Source of the DNA: Neocallimastix lanati (nom. inval.)
Lineage: Eukaryota; Neocallimastigomycota; Neocallimastigomycetes; Neocallimastigales; Neocallimastigaceae
Length of the DNA stretch: 64,000 nucleotides
Direction of reading: 5' to 3'
Assembly: GCA_016946835.1 (NCBI GenBank)
Contig: JACVTC010000037.1
Span: 38,501-102,500, forward strand
In this document: positions 46,663-60,848 of the stretch, in pieces
Layout: each line of letters begins with the position of its first letter
Numbering within the stretch: the first letter of the stretch is position 1
Made by a program: the position numbers and the translations under genes
Notes under the pieces: model-generated
What the model was told of the DNA's origin: nothing
Databases searched by the model: none
The model's input: only the letters and a program-made list of their open reading frames with translations

Positions 46663-47485
46663 ATGGAACTTGTTCATACTGACGTGGTTGGTAAACTTGA
46701 GAATTCTTATCTTGGATTTAATTATTATGTTACATTTTTAGATGACTATTCTCATAAGGTTTGGGTATATTTATTAAAAAATAAAAGTGATGTTTATAAT
46801 TCTTTTATTTTCTTTAATAAACACGTTTTAAATACTACACCTTACAAAATTATTAATTTAAAATCCGATAATGGCACAGAATATATTAATAAAAATTTAA
46901 TATCTTATCTCCAATCCGAAGGTATTAATTTTATTCACTCAACACCTGGTAATCCTCAACAAAATGGAAGAGCCGAAAGGTTAAATCAAACCTTAAATAA
47001 TTGTGCTAAAACTCTTTTAAATTCTGCTAAGCTTCCTTTAAAATTCTGGGATTTAGCCATTCTTTGTGCTGCTCATTTATATAATTTAAATCCTCATCAA
47101 TCTACCAACAATAATATCCCTTATGAATTATTCTTTAAAAAACCAGCTGATATTACTCACTTGAAAGTTTTTGGTTGTAAGGCATTTTTTTACAATAATC
47201 ATAAGACTAACAAATTTGAAAATAATTCTAAACCAGGCATTTTTGTAGGATATGCTAATGATTCTCTTGGCTATCGGATTCTTGACTTAGAAACAAACAC
47301 CATTGTAACTGCCAGAGATGTATACTTTATGGAAGAAGTACCTGGTACCATTAATACTTCTTTCTTCACCAATAAATATATTGATTCTATTATCAATTTT
47401 CAAGATTCTTTAATTGAGGGGGAAAATAATTTTTCTTCCGATAATAATAATATTCAATTAAAAAATCTTTCAAATCCTCAACAGC

Positions 47486-47564
<79 letters not shown>

Positions 47565-47568
47565 TAAC

Positions 47569-47636
<68 letters not shown>

Positions 47637-47814
47637 TAACTCCAATTATAATAATAACAATGATGTGAAAAATAATTCTAAAAATTCAAAAATTGAAAAT
47701 GATGTCATGAACAATGTTGATGAAAACTTCGGAAATTTAAATAATTATAATACTCTTATACATGATAATATTGATAATAATACTAATTCAAATATAAGAA
47801 AAGATGCTAGCTGA
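46663..47814 (+). pseudogene. Copia integrase with poly-Asn tail (fossil)
   Basis: DDE integrase core: HTDVVG near 46676, KSDNGTEY near 46861 and NPQQNGRAERLNQ near 46950, then the copia-specific C-terminal region (FGCKAF, GIFVGYANDSLGYRILD). From 47487 to 47631 an AAT microsatellite encodes a long Asn run. The sequence after it does not resemble RT. Confidence 0.88.
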
Positions 47815-47988
47815 TCCTTTAACGAAAAGTATTTCTGGAATTAATATGAAAATATTTACTGATAAAATATTCAAAGATTAAAATAATTAATTTAAAAAAA
47901 AAAAAAAAAAAAAATAAGATAAAATAAAATAAAATAAAATTAAAATAGATTAAAATAGTTAAACTGGTAATGCATAATGTAGGGGGAA

Positions 47989-48184
47989 TGTTAAGGTTCA
48001 CACTTATTTTATGTACATTATGACATTACATAGTGTATACATACTTATAATTATATAAAAGAAATAATGTAATTTTATATTTGAAATTGTGGTCTTTTAT
48101 TTTAATAAAATATAATATAAAATAATAGTTAATTGACTAATAATATTATATATTTATCATTAAGTGTGCTCTAATTTCTTAACA
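47989..48184 (+). repeat. 3' LTR of the copia element
   Basis: 196 bp with two substitutions relative to the 5' LTR by eye. ATTAG follows, the start of a 36-bp tandem repeat into which the element inserted. Confidence 0.93.
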
Positions 48185-48709
48185 ATTAGAGTTTTTATTT
48201 CTATTTCATATCAAATATTAATTAGAGTTTTTATTTCTATTTCATATCAAATATTAATTATAGTTTCCGGAATATTTTTAAATAAAACTATTTTTAATTA
48301 AAAAAATTGAATATGGATAAATTATTATATAAATTTTTACATCCTAAATTAAAAACATATAATTTAATAGAAAAGCTATAGTAAAATATTATTTATATTA
48401 TTAAATTTAGACCTAAAATTCAAATATTTTTTTGTTTTTATCATATTAAAAACAATTAAATCATTAAAAAAGTTTTATTACTATTATATCAATATATTAA
48501 TACGTAATTATTAAACAAAGTACTGTCTATAAAATACTTTTATTTTATAAAGTAGGGAAAAAAGTTTTTTAAAAAAATTTTTTTATAAAAAATTTTTATA
48601 AAAATGTACTTTTTTCTTTTTTTTTAAATAACTTTTTACATGTTTATTCTTTATTAAATTTAATTTTTAATCAAAAAAATAAAAAATACATGAAATTTTT
48701 TTTAAATTA

Positions 48710-48757
<48 letters not shown>

Positions 48758-49071
48758 ACGTTATGAGTTTCGAGGACAAAAATGGCCACTAATTCTTCCT
48801 ATTCATTGATTTATAACTTCATGTGGATAAAAACTATCATTCGAATCTGTATCATAATTTCTTCTTTTGATTTATCGTTTTCGACGATGCTCTTGACAAA
48901 GGGGATGATCTAATAAGTATATATAAATTGATCATAGTGTGTAAAAAATTTCACAATTTCACTAATCACTAATAGGCATTCCCATTGGTAAGGAATTCCC
49001 CGGGAGCCCCACAAAATATGAAATCGGAGTCTCTCTCCCTCTCTCTCTCTCTCTCTAAAGATGATTGAAAG
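48185..49071. other. Spacer: target tandem repeat, A/T runs, GC-richer end
   Basis: 36-bp units (ATTAGAGTTTTTATTTC...) lie at 48185-48220 and 48221-48256; the same unit precedes the copia element at 44595-44630. Poly-A spans about 48716-48753. From 48755 to 49060 the sequence is less AT-rich, with a CT run at 49031-49056. I cannot assign a gene there. Confidence 0.5.
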
Positions 49072-49445
<374 letters not shown>

Positions 49446-49500
49446 AAACGTCTTCTTTTCCCTGGAACCTATCCGTTAACATTTCATACACTGCATTTCT

Positions 49501-49504
<4 letters not shown>

Positions 49505-49535
<31 letters not shown>

Positions 49536-52081
49536 GGAAGCAAACTTGTTTCATCTTTATTAATTAAATATTTGATAAAATACATGTAATAAAATAAAAA
49601 AAAAAAAAGATAAAAAAATAAACAAAAAATAAAAATAAAACACAAAATAAAATAATGGTATAATATATTCTAGTTTCATTTAATTAATATTTGTAAGACT
49701 TCACAAGGGCATTATTATACTGAAGTATAATAATTAATTTTGACTTCGCAATGTTAATCATAATTTTAAGAAACAAAATTATGATCTTCATTGGTTGCGC
49801 TAGCCCTGCTGGCCTGTCTTACTGTTTCTTCAGCATTGACGCTCTTGGTAGTAGTAGTACGATTCGATTTGAACCTATTGAACAAAGACCATTGCTGGCC
49901 AATAGCAATAGGTATAATCGATTGGAGAAGTGCCGCAGTAACCACTAAGAACGGAGTATCAGAATAAGCACCTGATTTCATCTGGCACTTAAATAGATCC
50001 TCCCATTCCCTTGTACTGTTATTAATACTTCGACCTCCAAGAAGGAAATTAAACACTTTTTCACACACACTAGAATCAATATACACATTATTTTCAATAC
50101 TATTACTAACATTACTAAAAATACTATTACTAGTAATACTATAACTATTATTACTATTACTATTATTACTATTACTATTATAACTATTACTATTATTACT
50201 ATTACTATTATAACTATTACTATTATCATTATTACTATTAACTATATCATTTGTTAGGTTGCCACGGTTAAAAGCATTATATAAAAATAAAATTTTATCA
50301 TTAACTTTACTACGAATATGATTGAAAAAAGGACAATCAATTAACCAATGACTTATCCATTGTTTATTACTTTTACAACAGGGACAAAAATTAGGATACA
50401 TTTGATCTATTATTTTTGCAGCTTTAGCAATTCTAGCATCTAATCTATATCCGCTTCGTGCTCTCAATAGCCAATAGAAACCATATGAAAGATCAGGATA
50501 TTCATAACAAAGTTTTATAAATTTTGATATTTCTTCGAATTTGTTTTTGTCATAAAATTCAGCTTTAATAGAATTGATTTTCATATCTCTTTTCCAATAA
50601 AAATCCTTGATTTTATTATCGTTATTACCTCTTTTCTCTAGTTTACGTTTAAGAGTTCTACTTTCTTTCGTCCATGTATATTTTCTAGATTTTGGAATAT
50701 TATTAACTAAAAAGGAAATAATACAATTTGAATCTTTCCATTTATCAAAACATTTGACTTGAGACAAAGCACACTTAGCTGACAATGGAGGAATATGTAA
50801 GTCTTTTGAAATAGAATATACATTAATAAAAGATTTGGTTTTATGTATACCTGCAATCCATCTTAATCCTTTATTAATTAATTTCTGAGAATTATTTGTT
50901 CTCGCTTTATTTGAACCAAGTAAAGGTGCAAAGTAAGAGACTTTACTAAGTACATAAGAGTTAATTATAATCTTCTTAAATGGAATAGGAATTTTGGAAT
51001 TTGAAAGAAATTTACTAACAGAAAAGAGAGCTTTTGTAACTTTAGAGTTAAGTAATTTAATAATAGGGTTCAACGATAAGCTTTTATCAAATGGTATACC
51101 TAAATAGGTATAACATTTAGTTATTGGGATTGGTTGACCAGCAAGATAAAAAGTAGGATCTCTTTTATTTTGAAAAAGAGGTGTGTCTGGTCGAATCACC
51201 ATCGTTGCACACTTGTTAATTTCAAAATTCATCATATTAAATTTAGCCCATTCATTTACCTTCTTAAGCATTTTTTTTAACTTAGTTCTTGACGGTGCGC
51301 ATAGAACAATATCATCTGCAAAGAGTCCACCACAACATCTAGATTCGCCTAAAGGAATTCCAAGCTCTGAAAAATCATTAAAAAATGTCATTAATAAAAA
51401 GATTGAAAAGAATTGGTGATAGTGGACAACCTTGTCTAACTCCTTTCATAATATTAAAAGATTCCGAATATTGATCATCAATTTTAACACTGGCTTTGGA
51501 AGTCAAATATAGATTTTTTTTAAATTGATAACATTTACCTCTAATACCTAAAGCATCTAATTTATATAAAATATTACCTATTGGAACAGAATCATATGTC
51601 TTTTTTAAATCTAGAAAAGCAAGGTAAGTTTCTTTATTATCATTTTTTACGCCTTTGACAAATTTCTCGAATTGAAATAAATAAACTAACACATTCTTCT
51701 TTTGTACGAAATCCAAATTGCTCTGGCCTAATAAAATTATTTTTAAGTCCATATTCCGAAATTCTTTTGGAGACTATTTTCGAAATGAGTTTAATACCAT
51801 TGTTAATCAGAGAGATACCTCGATAATTGTCACAATCAGATAGATCATCTCCTTTTTTAGGAATAGATATAATACTTGCTTCATTCCAAGAGCTAGGAAA
51901 TTCTCCATTCCAAATTCTTGAGTATATCTTCTGTAAACAATTTAAACCAGAAGAAGAATTATTTACTGAATTTTCGTCATCCGGAGGAATTAAAGCTTTA
52001 TAAAATTCAATAGGAATTCCATCCGGGCCTGAAGCTTTATAATTTGGAGTAACTAAAATTGCTTCTCTAATTTCTTCTATA
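49505..52081 (-). mobile_element. 5'-truncated LINE (non-LTR retrotransposon), copy 1
   Basis: 2.6 kb ending in a poly-A tail (T run 49505-49532 on the plus strand). The flanks share CTGCCA (49499-49504 and 52082-52087), a likely target duplication. The 5' part with the endonuclease is missing, as is usual for LINEs. The 3' UTR (about 49533-49765) is shared with copy 2. Confidence 0.88.
49766..52081 (-). pseudogene. LINE ORF2: reverse transcriptase and C-terminal Cys/His region
   Basis: It starts mid-protein at KASGPDGIPIEFYKAL (RT block 1). Next come NYRGISLINNGIKLISKIV, FGFRTKEECV, FLDLKKTYDSVP (motif A), GVRQGCPLSPILFNLFIND (motif B) and GGLFADDIVLCAPS (motif C with the catalytic FADD). 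A thumb and a long C-terminal region follow. A CCHC-like finger (CPCCKSNKQWISHWLIDC) lies near 50310-50375, then a Ser/Asn repeat (50100-50240). The reading frame changes near 51660 and near 51385, so this copy is not functional. RT type is LINE (jockey/Tad/L1-like); the clade is undecided. Confidence 0.9.
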
Positions 52082-52087
52082 CTGCCA

Positions 52088-52439
52088 AGAAGGAAGGAAA
52101 TATAGCACGAAAAAAAAATTTAATTAATATTATTCATCAAAAAAATTTTCCTCTCTTTGTCATCAAGAATGTTCAATGATATGTTTTCTCATATGCCATC
52201 AGAGAAAAATAGTAATAAAAAAAATAATAATAAAAAAATAATAATAAAAAAATTTCATCCAACAAATTGAATGAATTATATGTTCTAAATTTTAAAGAAT
52301 TTCAATAATAAGTATTCAGTACGTTTAAAAAAAAAAAAACTTTTATAGGACAATTGAATATCTGTAAAGTAAATAATGTAGTACTCTATTTACTTTGAAT
52401 CAAATGAAATATTATAAATAAAATTAATTTTCTACAGAT
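52088..52439. other. AT-rich spacer between LINE copies
   Basis: Short AAT and A runs. No coding sense is supported. Confidence 0.6.
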
Positions 52440-52447
52440 TTATTATT

Positions 52448-52451
<4 letters not shown>

Positions 52452-52485
<34 letters not shown>

Positions 52486-53161
52486 GGCAGCAAACTTGTT
52501 TCATCTTTATTAATTAAATATTTGATAAAATACATGTAATAAAATAATAAAAAAAAAAAAAGATAAAAAAATAAACAAAAAATAAAACACAAAATAAAAA
52601 TAAAATAATGGTATAATATATTCTAGTTTCATTTAATTAATATTTGTAAGACTTCACAAGGGCATTATTATACTGAAGTATAATAATTAACTTTGACTTC
52701 GCAATGTTAATCATAATTTTAAGATACAAAATTATGATCTTCATTGGTTGCGCTAGCCCTGCTGGCCTGTCTTACTGTTTCTTCAGCATTGACGCTCTTG
52801 GTAGTAGTAGTACGATTCGATTTGAACCTATTGAACAAAGACCATTGCTGGCCAATAGCAATAGGTATAATCGATTGGAGAAGTGCCGCAGTAACCACTA
52901 AGAACGGAGTATCAGAATAAGCACCTGATTTCATCTGGCACTTAAATAGATCCTTCCATTCCCTTGTACTGTTATTAATACTTCGACCTCCAAGAAGGAA
53001 ATTAAACACTTTTTCACACACACTAGAATCAATATACACATTATTTTCAATACTATTACTAACATTACTAAAAATACTATTACTAATATTATTATTACAA
53101 TTATAACTATTACTATTATTACTATTACTATTATCATTATTACTATTAACAATATCATTTG
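52452..53161 (-). mobile_element. 5'-truncated LINE, copy 2 (3' end only)
   Basis: 710 bp nearly the same as the 3' end of copy 1, including the 106-residue C terminus and 3' UTR, in the same orientation. A perfect 12-bp target duplication TTATTATTTCTT flanks it (52440-52451 and 53162-53173). The poly-A tail is at 52452-52482. The Ser/Asn-coding repeat is shorter than in copy 1, so the two differ by repeat slippage and independent truncation. Confidence 0.92.
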
Positions 53162-53172
53162 TTATTATTTCT

Positions 53173-53173
<1 letters not shown>

Positions 53174-53212
<39 letters not shown>

Positions 53213-54284
53213 TTTTATTTTTGTTATTGTTTTTTTAGACTAGGAAGAGAATATACTTCCTTTTCTTTATTTAATAATTTTTTAATGTATTAATATATTA
53301 TAGACATTTAAATATAAAAATAGATTATATTTATAATATATATTTTTTTTTTTTTTTTGATAAAAAAAAATATTCTTGTATATAAAATATTATTCTTATA
53401 TAATTCAAATCAACTATATCGGCACTCTTTTCCACCAAGAAGAATGTTAAATACCAGGTACAAAGCCAAATATGTATTAATACACTTATTCAGAAAATTA
53501 CTAATAATAATTTCATAATTGACTTTTTAATGATAATATTATTTTCACTATTTAGTAATATCGCAATATTAATTACTTCTGTTTTCGATATTTCCATTTA
53601 AACACATTAATTTTTTCAATAATTTATTCTTTACCATCAAGTTAAAATATCTTGCTACCACTTTTAACCTTTTTATCAATAAATATATAAATATGCATAA
53701 ATATACTCACTAAAAATACAAACCATTAACATCAAAAACTTTATTGCAAATACATTCAATGTTTAAAAAATATTTAATTATTTAATTTCTAAATAATTCA
53801 CACTTTTAATTCTTATATAACTTTAAAATTTTCTAAATCATAAAATAATTTAAAATTAAAATGCTTTTAAAAAAAAAAACAGTATTTTTTTTGTTATTAA
53901 AAATGAACTTTATTAAAATAATTTTTATCTTTTAATATTCATATTTTGAATATTAAATATATTATATATAAATATTATTTATCAGAAAAAAAATTGTCAT
54001 CAATTGAATATAAATCTCTATATTCAGTGCTTGACTCTTTGATTAGATTCATCATTATAATATTTATATAAATATATTTCATATCAAAATTATAATTAAA
54101 AGAAATAAATTATTTGAAAATAAAATATTGAACGTTCCCATAACACCAAACATCCTATTATACTCTTAACACGTTTGTAAATGTAGTTTTTATGTACATT
54201 CGTGAACAATGTACAATCTTTATTATTAAACATTCTTATTATGTGGATTATTTTAATATCAAAATTACTTGAATATAAAATAAC
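53174..54284. other. AT-rich intergenic region with a trace of a related LINE
   Basis: A T run at about 53175-53210. On the minus strand near 53404-53455 a short piece (VFNILLGGK) resembles the LINE C terminus VFNFLLGGR. The rest is the 3' flank of the eL42 gene. Confidence 0.45.
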
Positions 54285-54878
54285 TTAGAATTGGAGGGCG
54301 GCACCCTTAGTCTATTTTTATTGAAAAAATTTAATTATTTATAAAAAAATTTTAATTAATATTTTATTCAATAACATTCTAATTATTTTTTTTTACTTAT
54401 TGCTATTAAAAACATTACCTTCTTTTCACCACCTAATTCGAAGTGCTTGCATCTCTTGATGGCTAATTGTTGCTTGTACTTACAGACGGTACATTCTAAA
54501 CGAAGGACAATCTTCTTAGTAGTCTTAGCCTTCTTGTGGAAAACTGGCTTGGTTTGACCACCGAAACCACTTTGCTTACGGTCATAACGTCTCTTACCTT
54601 GAGCGAAAAGAGAAGCCTTACCAGTCTTGTATTGAGTAACCTTGTGGAGGGTGTGCTTTCTACACTTCTTACCCTTACAGAAAGTCTTACGGGTCTTTGG
54701 AATGTTAACCTATTTAACATATAATATAATTAATATAATTACATTTACTTATTAATTATCTTTTTCATCCATCTATCCTTTATACACTTCACACATACTC
54801 TCGAACATCACAACTTCTATTACTTATATACAATTCAATAAACTATTCAACATTATTCATTAATAAAATATTTACCAT
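54285..54878 (-). CDS. RPL42: 60S ribosomal protein eL42 (L36a/L44)
   Basis: Three exons. ATG alone is at 54876-54878; exon 2 is 54419-54709 and exon 3 is 54285-54311. Introns are GTAAAT...AATAG and GTAATG...AATAG. The assembled 106 residues equal the family length. Family signatures are [51 protein letters not shown], the C4 zinc-ribbon cysteines (FC, KC, ECTVC, RC) and the KGAALQF end. The protein sits at the 60S E site. Residue 56 is Pro, the form associated in yeasts with cycloheximide sensitivity. Codons are strongly C/G-ending where possible, as for a highly expressed gene. An intron straight after the ATG is common in fungal ribosomal protein genes. Confidence 0.96.
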
Positions 54879-55751
54879 CTCGATTTACAGATGATATGTA
54901 TTGAAAGAGGAGGGAAATAAAAATGGTTAAAACTATTTTCTTTTCTTAACAATTGTAATTTCATAAATTTATTTGACCAATCATATTACTTTATTTATAT
55001 GTAAAATTCAAATGATTGAAAATTAAGAATTATATTAATAATAAAAAAATATATTTTTATTACATTATATTTTAATTTTGGAATAATGTAGAAATTTTTT
55101 TTCTTAATTGATATATATGATGTAAAATTTAATTTGATAATGTGGCGTATCTGAATCGTTATTTAAAGTCATATTTTTTAATGCAATTGCACTAAAAGTT
55201 AATAATAAATAAATAATAATATAAATGGGTTAATTATTTTAAATATTAATCATCAAAAATAATATATATATATATTGAATATAATACATTTCATAAAGTG
55301 GAACACTAAGTTTTATTCACCACGAATTAAAAAAAGTAAATGAATAAAAAAAAAAATAAGAAATAAAAAAAAAATATATTAAAATTTATAAATTTTTTTC
55401 AAAATACAATTTCTATTTAATACGCCGTAATGAAAAATAAATTTTGCCAAAATGCAACTTTCCTAAATAATTATGAATACTTTATTATATTAAAAAATCT
55501 GAATAATTTTTTTTTTTTATTATTATTCGAAATAAATAATTAAAAATTTAAAAATAAATAATTTAATAAAATATATAAAATAAAAAATGAAAAAAATTTT
55601 TATAATTAAATACTATTATGTTACTAGATATTTTATTATTATAATTACTACTATTTTTTTAATTAATATCTTATTATAATATATTTAAGAAATAATATTG
55701 TTGAATTATTGTTAAAATGCTAAATTTATTTAATATAAATACCTATTTATA
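54879..55751. other. Upstream region of eL42, AT-rich
   Basis: This should contain the eL42 promoter, but no clear element stands out. Poly-A/T runs and a short (TA)n follow. Confidence 0.5.
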
Positions 55752-55863
55752 GGGAGGTGTGCATTTCCTTGCTTATGTGGAGTTGAGAGCGCCGACGCCG
55801 TACTGGTATGACAGTTAATCATACACTCATATTAACATATGGGGGAGACAAAAGTCTTCAGTC
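55752..55863 (-). repeat. Dispersed GC-richer repeat, copy 2
   Basis: Reverse complement of the first 115 bp of the repeat at 42004. The shared blocks are AAGACTTTTGTCTCCCCC, CATATGTTAATATG, TCATACCAGTACGGCGTCG and AAGCAAGGAAA. The start codon of copy 1 (ATGG) is ACGG here. GC content is far above the surroundings. It ends abruptly at AGGGAGG/TATAAATAGG on the left. Confidence 0.55.
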
Positions 55864-55869
55864 TATTAA

Positions 55870-57286
<1,417 letters not shown>

Positions 57287-60010
57287 TTAAGGATTTATTC
57301 TTGGTATTTTAGTACAATTATGACTAATTGGTTTTAATATAATATTAGTAACATTAACATGTAAAGGAGTTTTTGATTGAGATAATGAAGAATAAAGCTT
57401 AATTCGATTTTGCATAGCTAGAGGATCTCTTAATCTTCCTGTAGATTTATAAATTGATGGTTTTGATATTAAAACTGAATTTTTAATCAATTCATTTTTA
57501 GAATAGAATCTGTTATGTAATGAAGATTCTATAGCTGTGTGTTGTCTTTGTCTTGAATAATATGATTTGGATGTTGAATTTGATATGTCAATGGCTTTCT
57601 TATAATAAGATTGAACGAATAAAACATGTTTTTCTAATAAATTTTGAAGCGATGAAATTAAATTATTTTTAGAATTACCTTTAACATTTTTCAATTCTTC
57701 AATATATTCTATAATTAATTGAATGTATTCTTTCAATTTAAATTGAATAAAATAAATTGTTTCTTGTTCATACATATTATTTTTTTTAAATTGAATATCC
57801 TGACAGTCAAGATCTTCATCTTCACAAATACTTTCTTTGTTTCTACTAGAGGAACCACTACTTTGACTATCAAAATCATCATAAATTTCAGAGTCAGTGG
57901 TATCTTCAGAATCTATTTGGCTTGATTTATTTATATTATTACTATCATTAATATTTTTAGATTCTTTATTTTGCTTTAATGAATATTTTTGATTATTGCC
58001 CATACCTTTATTTGATATTTTAATATTACTTCTATTACCGGCTACTGTAGTTTTCTTTTTTTCTATTAGTTGATTTTTTTGTTTCTCAATTGTTGGGGGT
58101 AATGGAACCTTTGAACAAGGTAAATTAATTACTGCATTCTTTTTTTGAAGAGCTGATACAGATCTTTTATGGTTTTTCAAACTTGGTAATGATATAGAAC
58201 TTAAATTAAAAGGTACGTAATCACAATTTCTAATAGTTTCTTCTATATTTTTTAAAATTGATTTCAATAAAAATAATTTTATCTCATTTTTAATACCTAG
58301 ACATTCATATTTGAATAAACTCTTATCATTATTATAAGTATTATATACTTCATCAATAAAATTTAATGATGACGTTGATGAGGATCTTGACATGGAATCA
58401 AAAATTGAAATTGAAGAAGTTGAAGAAGGCTTTAATAATGATTCATGTAACTCTAAGGAACTGTTTTTCTTTATTTCCTTTTCAGAATTTTCAGATATTA
58501 TTGCTTCAGTTGATATTGGAGGAAGAAAGGGAGATGAAGAAGAAGAATGAAGTAATTTATCTGAATTATTATTTTCATTAATAGTTGATTGTTTTAAATT
58601 CTTCGAAGAATCACTTGAATTATTTGCATTACTATCATAATTAATGTCATTGGTAACTGATGGTGCAGGTGGTATATCTATTATTAAGTTCGAATTAGTA
58701 TTATTTAATTTCTGAAATTCAGTATTTGATGAACTAAGAGTAATACTTTCAACTGGTATATTAAATGATTCTAAAAAGTGGAAAGGAAGTAATATTTTTA
58801 TAATATCATCAACTAGTTTTATCCAATATGTTGGCTTACAATAAAAAGCTTTCAGCCATTTTTCTATATTGGAAAGCATCAATGTTATTAGATATAAATA
58901 TTCATTAGAATATAAATTAATATTTCGAATATCCATCAACATATTCATTAAGTTAGAACATAGTTGAGTAATAATACTTGAAAAATTTAATTTTTTTGAA
59001 GACTCATTCATTGATGAAACTATATTAGTTAATTCAGTAGCATTTTCGTCATTTTGGAATATAAAATATTTTTTTACAATTCTGAAAAATATATCATTTA
59101 TGCAGTAAATATTCCATATATGTCTATTTAAAGGATTATATCTATTTGTTTCATTAAAGAAATTATTATCCTTTTCAAAACCTTTTTTTTTCTTTAATTT
59201 TATGAGTAAATTGCAGAGTTTAGAAAAATTCTCTCTACATTCTTCAATAGATAATAGACTTTTTTTAATTACAGATGATGAGTAATGGCGATGAGAATCA
59301 TTTTGTTTAAAAGAATTATTTTTAAAATTATTATCATCACTATCACTACCATTATTGTCTTGATTATTTTTCATGCTTGAATATACTTTTTTATTATCAT
59401 TTTTACTTTTCAAAGATGAACCTTTTAACTTACTTTCATTATATATCATTTTTTTATCATCTTTTTTTAGTGTTTCAACTTTTATATTTTTTATTTCATC
59501 TAGAAAATAAGAAGTCAATTCAGTTATTGAATTTTTTTCCATATAATAAGTTCCCAATAAAATTTCTAAATTGTACAACACAGGCTTTTGATCAAATGAA
59601 ATAGTTGAATATATTCGATAGGTTGACGAACTATTATTTAAATAATTATATTTTTCATTATAATATATATTCTGACTAACCGATTTTGATAAATGTATAT
59701 TCTTAATGTAATATATAAATATATATTAGATAATTATTAATAATATTATGTATAAAAATTTCATTTTAATAATATAACTTTTTTAATGATTATTATATAT
59801 ATGTATATATTAATTAAATATATAATTATTTACCATGCTTTTTGCATTAATTAAAATCCATAATAATTCTTTATTGACTAATTTTAAAGGACTATATTCA
59901 TTAACTTTTTTTATATTTGCCAATCTAATATATATATGTACATATATGTACATATGTTAATCATTTTATTATTATTTTATTATTAAAAGAAAATATATAA
60001 AATTAATATA

Positions 60011-60055
<45 letters not shown>

Positions 60056-60410
60056 AAATAGAAAAAAATAAAAAAAAAAAAAAAAAGGAAAATAGATAAA
60101 ATAATATATAAATATTATATGACATAAACATACTGAAGTGAAAAGAATTTTATAATAGCAAGAGATAAATTATTAACTTCTTCTTTCTCATTTAATTTTC
60201 TTAAAAATTTTGACGTCATCTCTTTATTAATAACATAACTTCTCAGATTTTTTATTGAAAAATAAAATATCTTTTCAGTAATACTTTTAAAATCAATATC
60301 CACTTTTTCATCCATTAAATTATCTAGCAAAGGCATATTATCCTTATTTATGAAAAGTTGAACAAGTGTTACATATGAGAAATGTTGAAATCCGTTACTT
60401 TTAAATAAAA

Positions 60411-60446
<36 letters not shown>

Positions 60447-60816
60447 TAATATTATATATAATATATATTATTAATTAATACTACTATTATTATTATATTG
60501 GTATATTGTTTTATATGTATATATATATTAATAGTTTATACTATTTACTTTTCATTAAAATTTTCAAATAAATTAATGACCGTCCATAATGTTTTTGACA
60601 CTAATTTTGAATTATAAACATCATGTTCAGTAATTATTCTCCAAATTGCTACTGATAATAAATCTGACAAAAGTCTAAATATATTAAAATTATATAAATT
60701 AATTGATTTAATATTTTTTTAATTAATTTTTATAATTTTTTAATAGATTATGGTTTTTTAATTTTTATAATTATAAAGTTTTTCATTAAATTCATTTGTA
60801 ATATAAAAATAGAATT

Positions 60817-60848
<32 letters not shown>

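Larger units (their letters stand above)
44636..48184 (+). mobile_element. Ty1/copia retrotransposon, reduced
   Basis: 3.5 kb bounded by 196-bp LTRs (TGTTAAGG...CTTAACA) with two differences by eye. ATTAG flanks it at 44631-44635 and 48185-48189, and the polypurine tract AGGGGGA precedes the 3' LTR. Visible parts are Gag, zinc knuckle, protease, GAG-pre-integrase and integrase, with the last residues of a copia RNase H (LADPLTKSISG) near the 3' end. An RT is not recognised. It is broken in a few places but young, so it probably depended on proteins from a relative. Confidence 0.93.
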
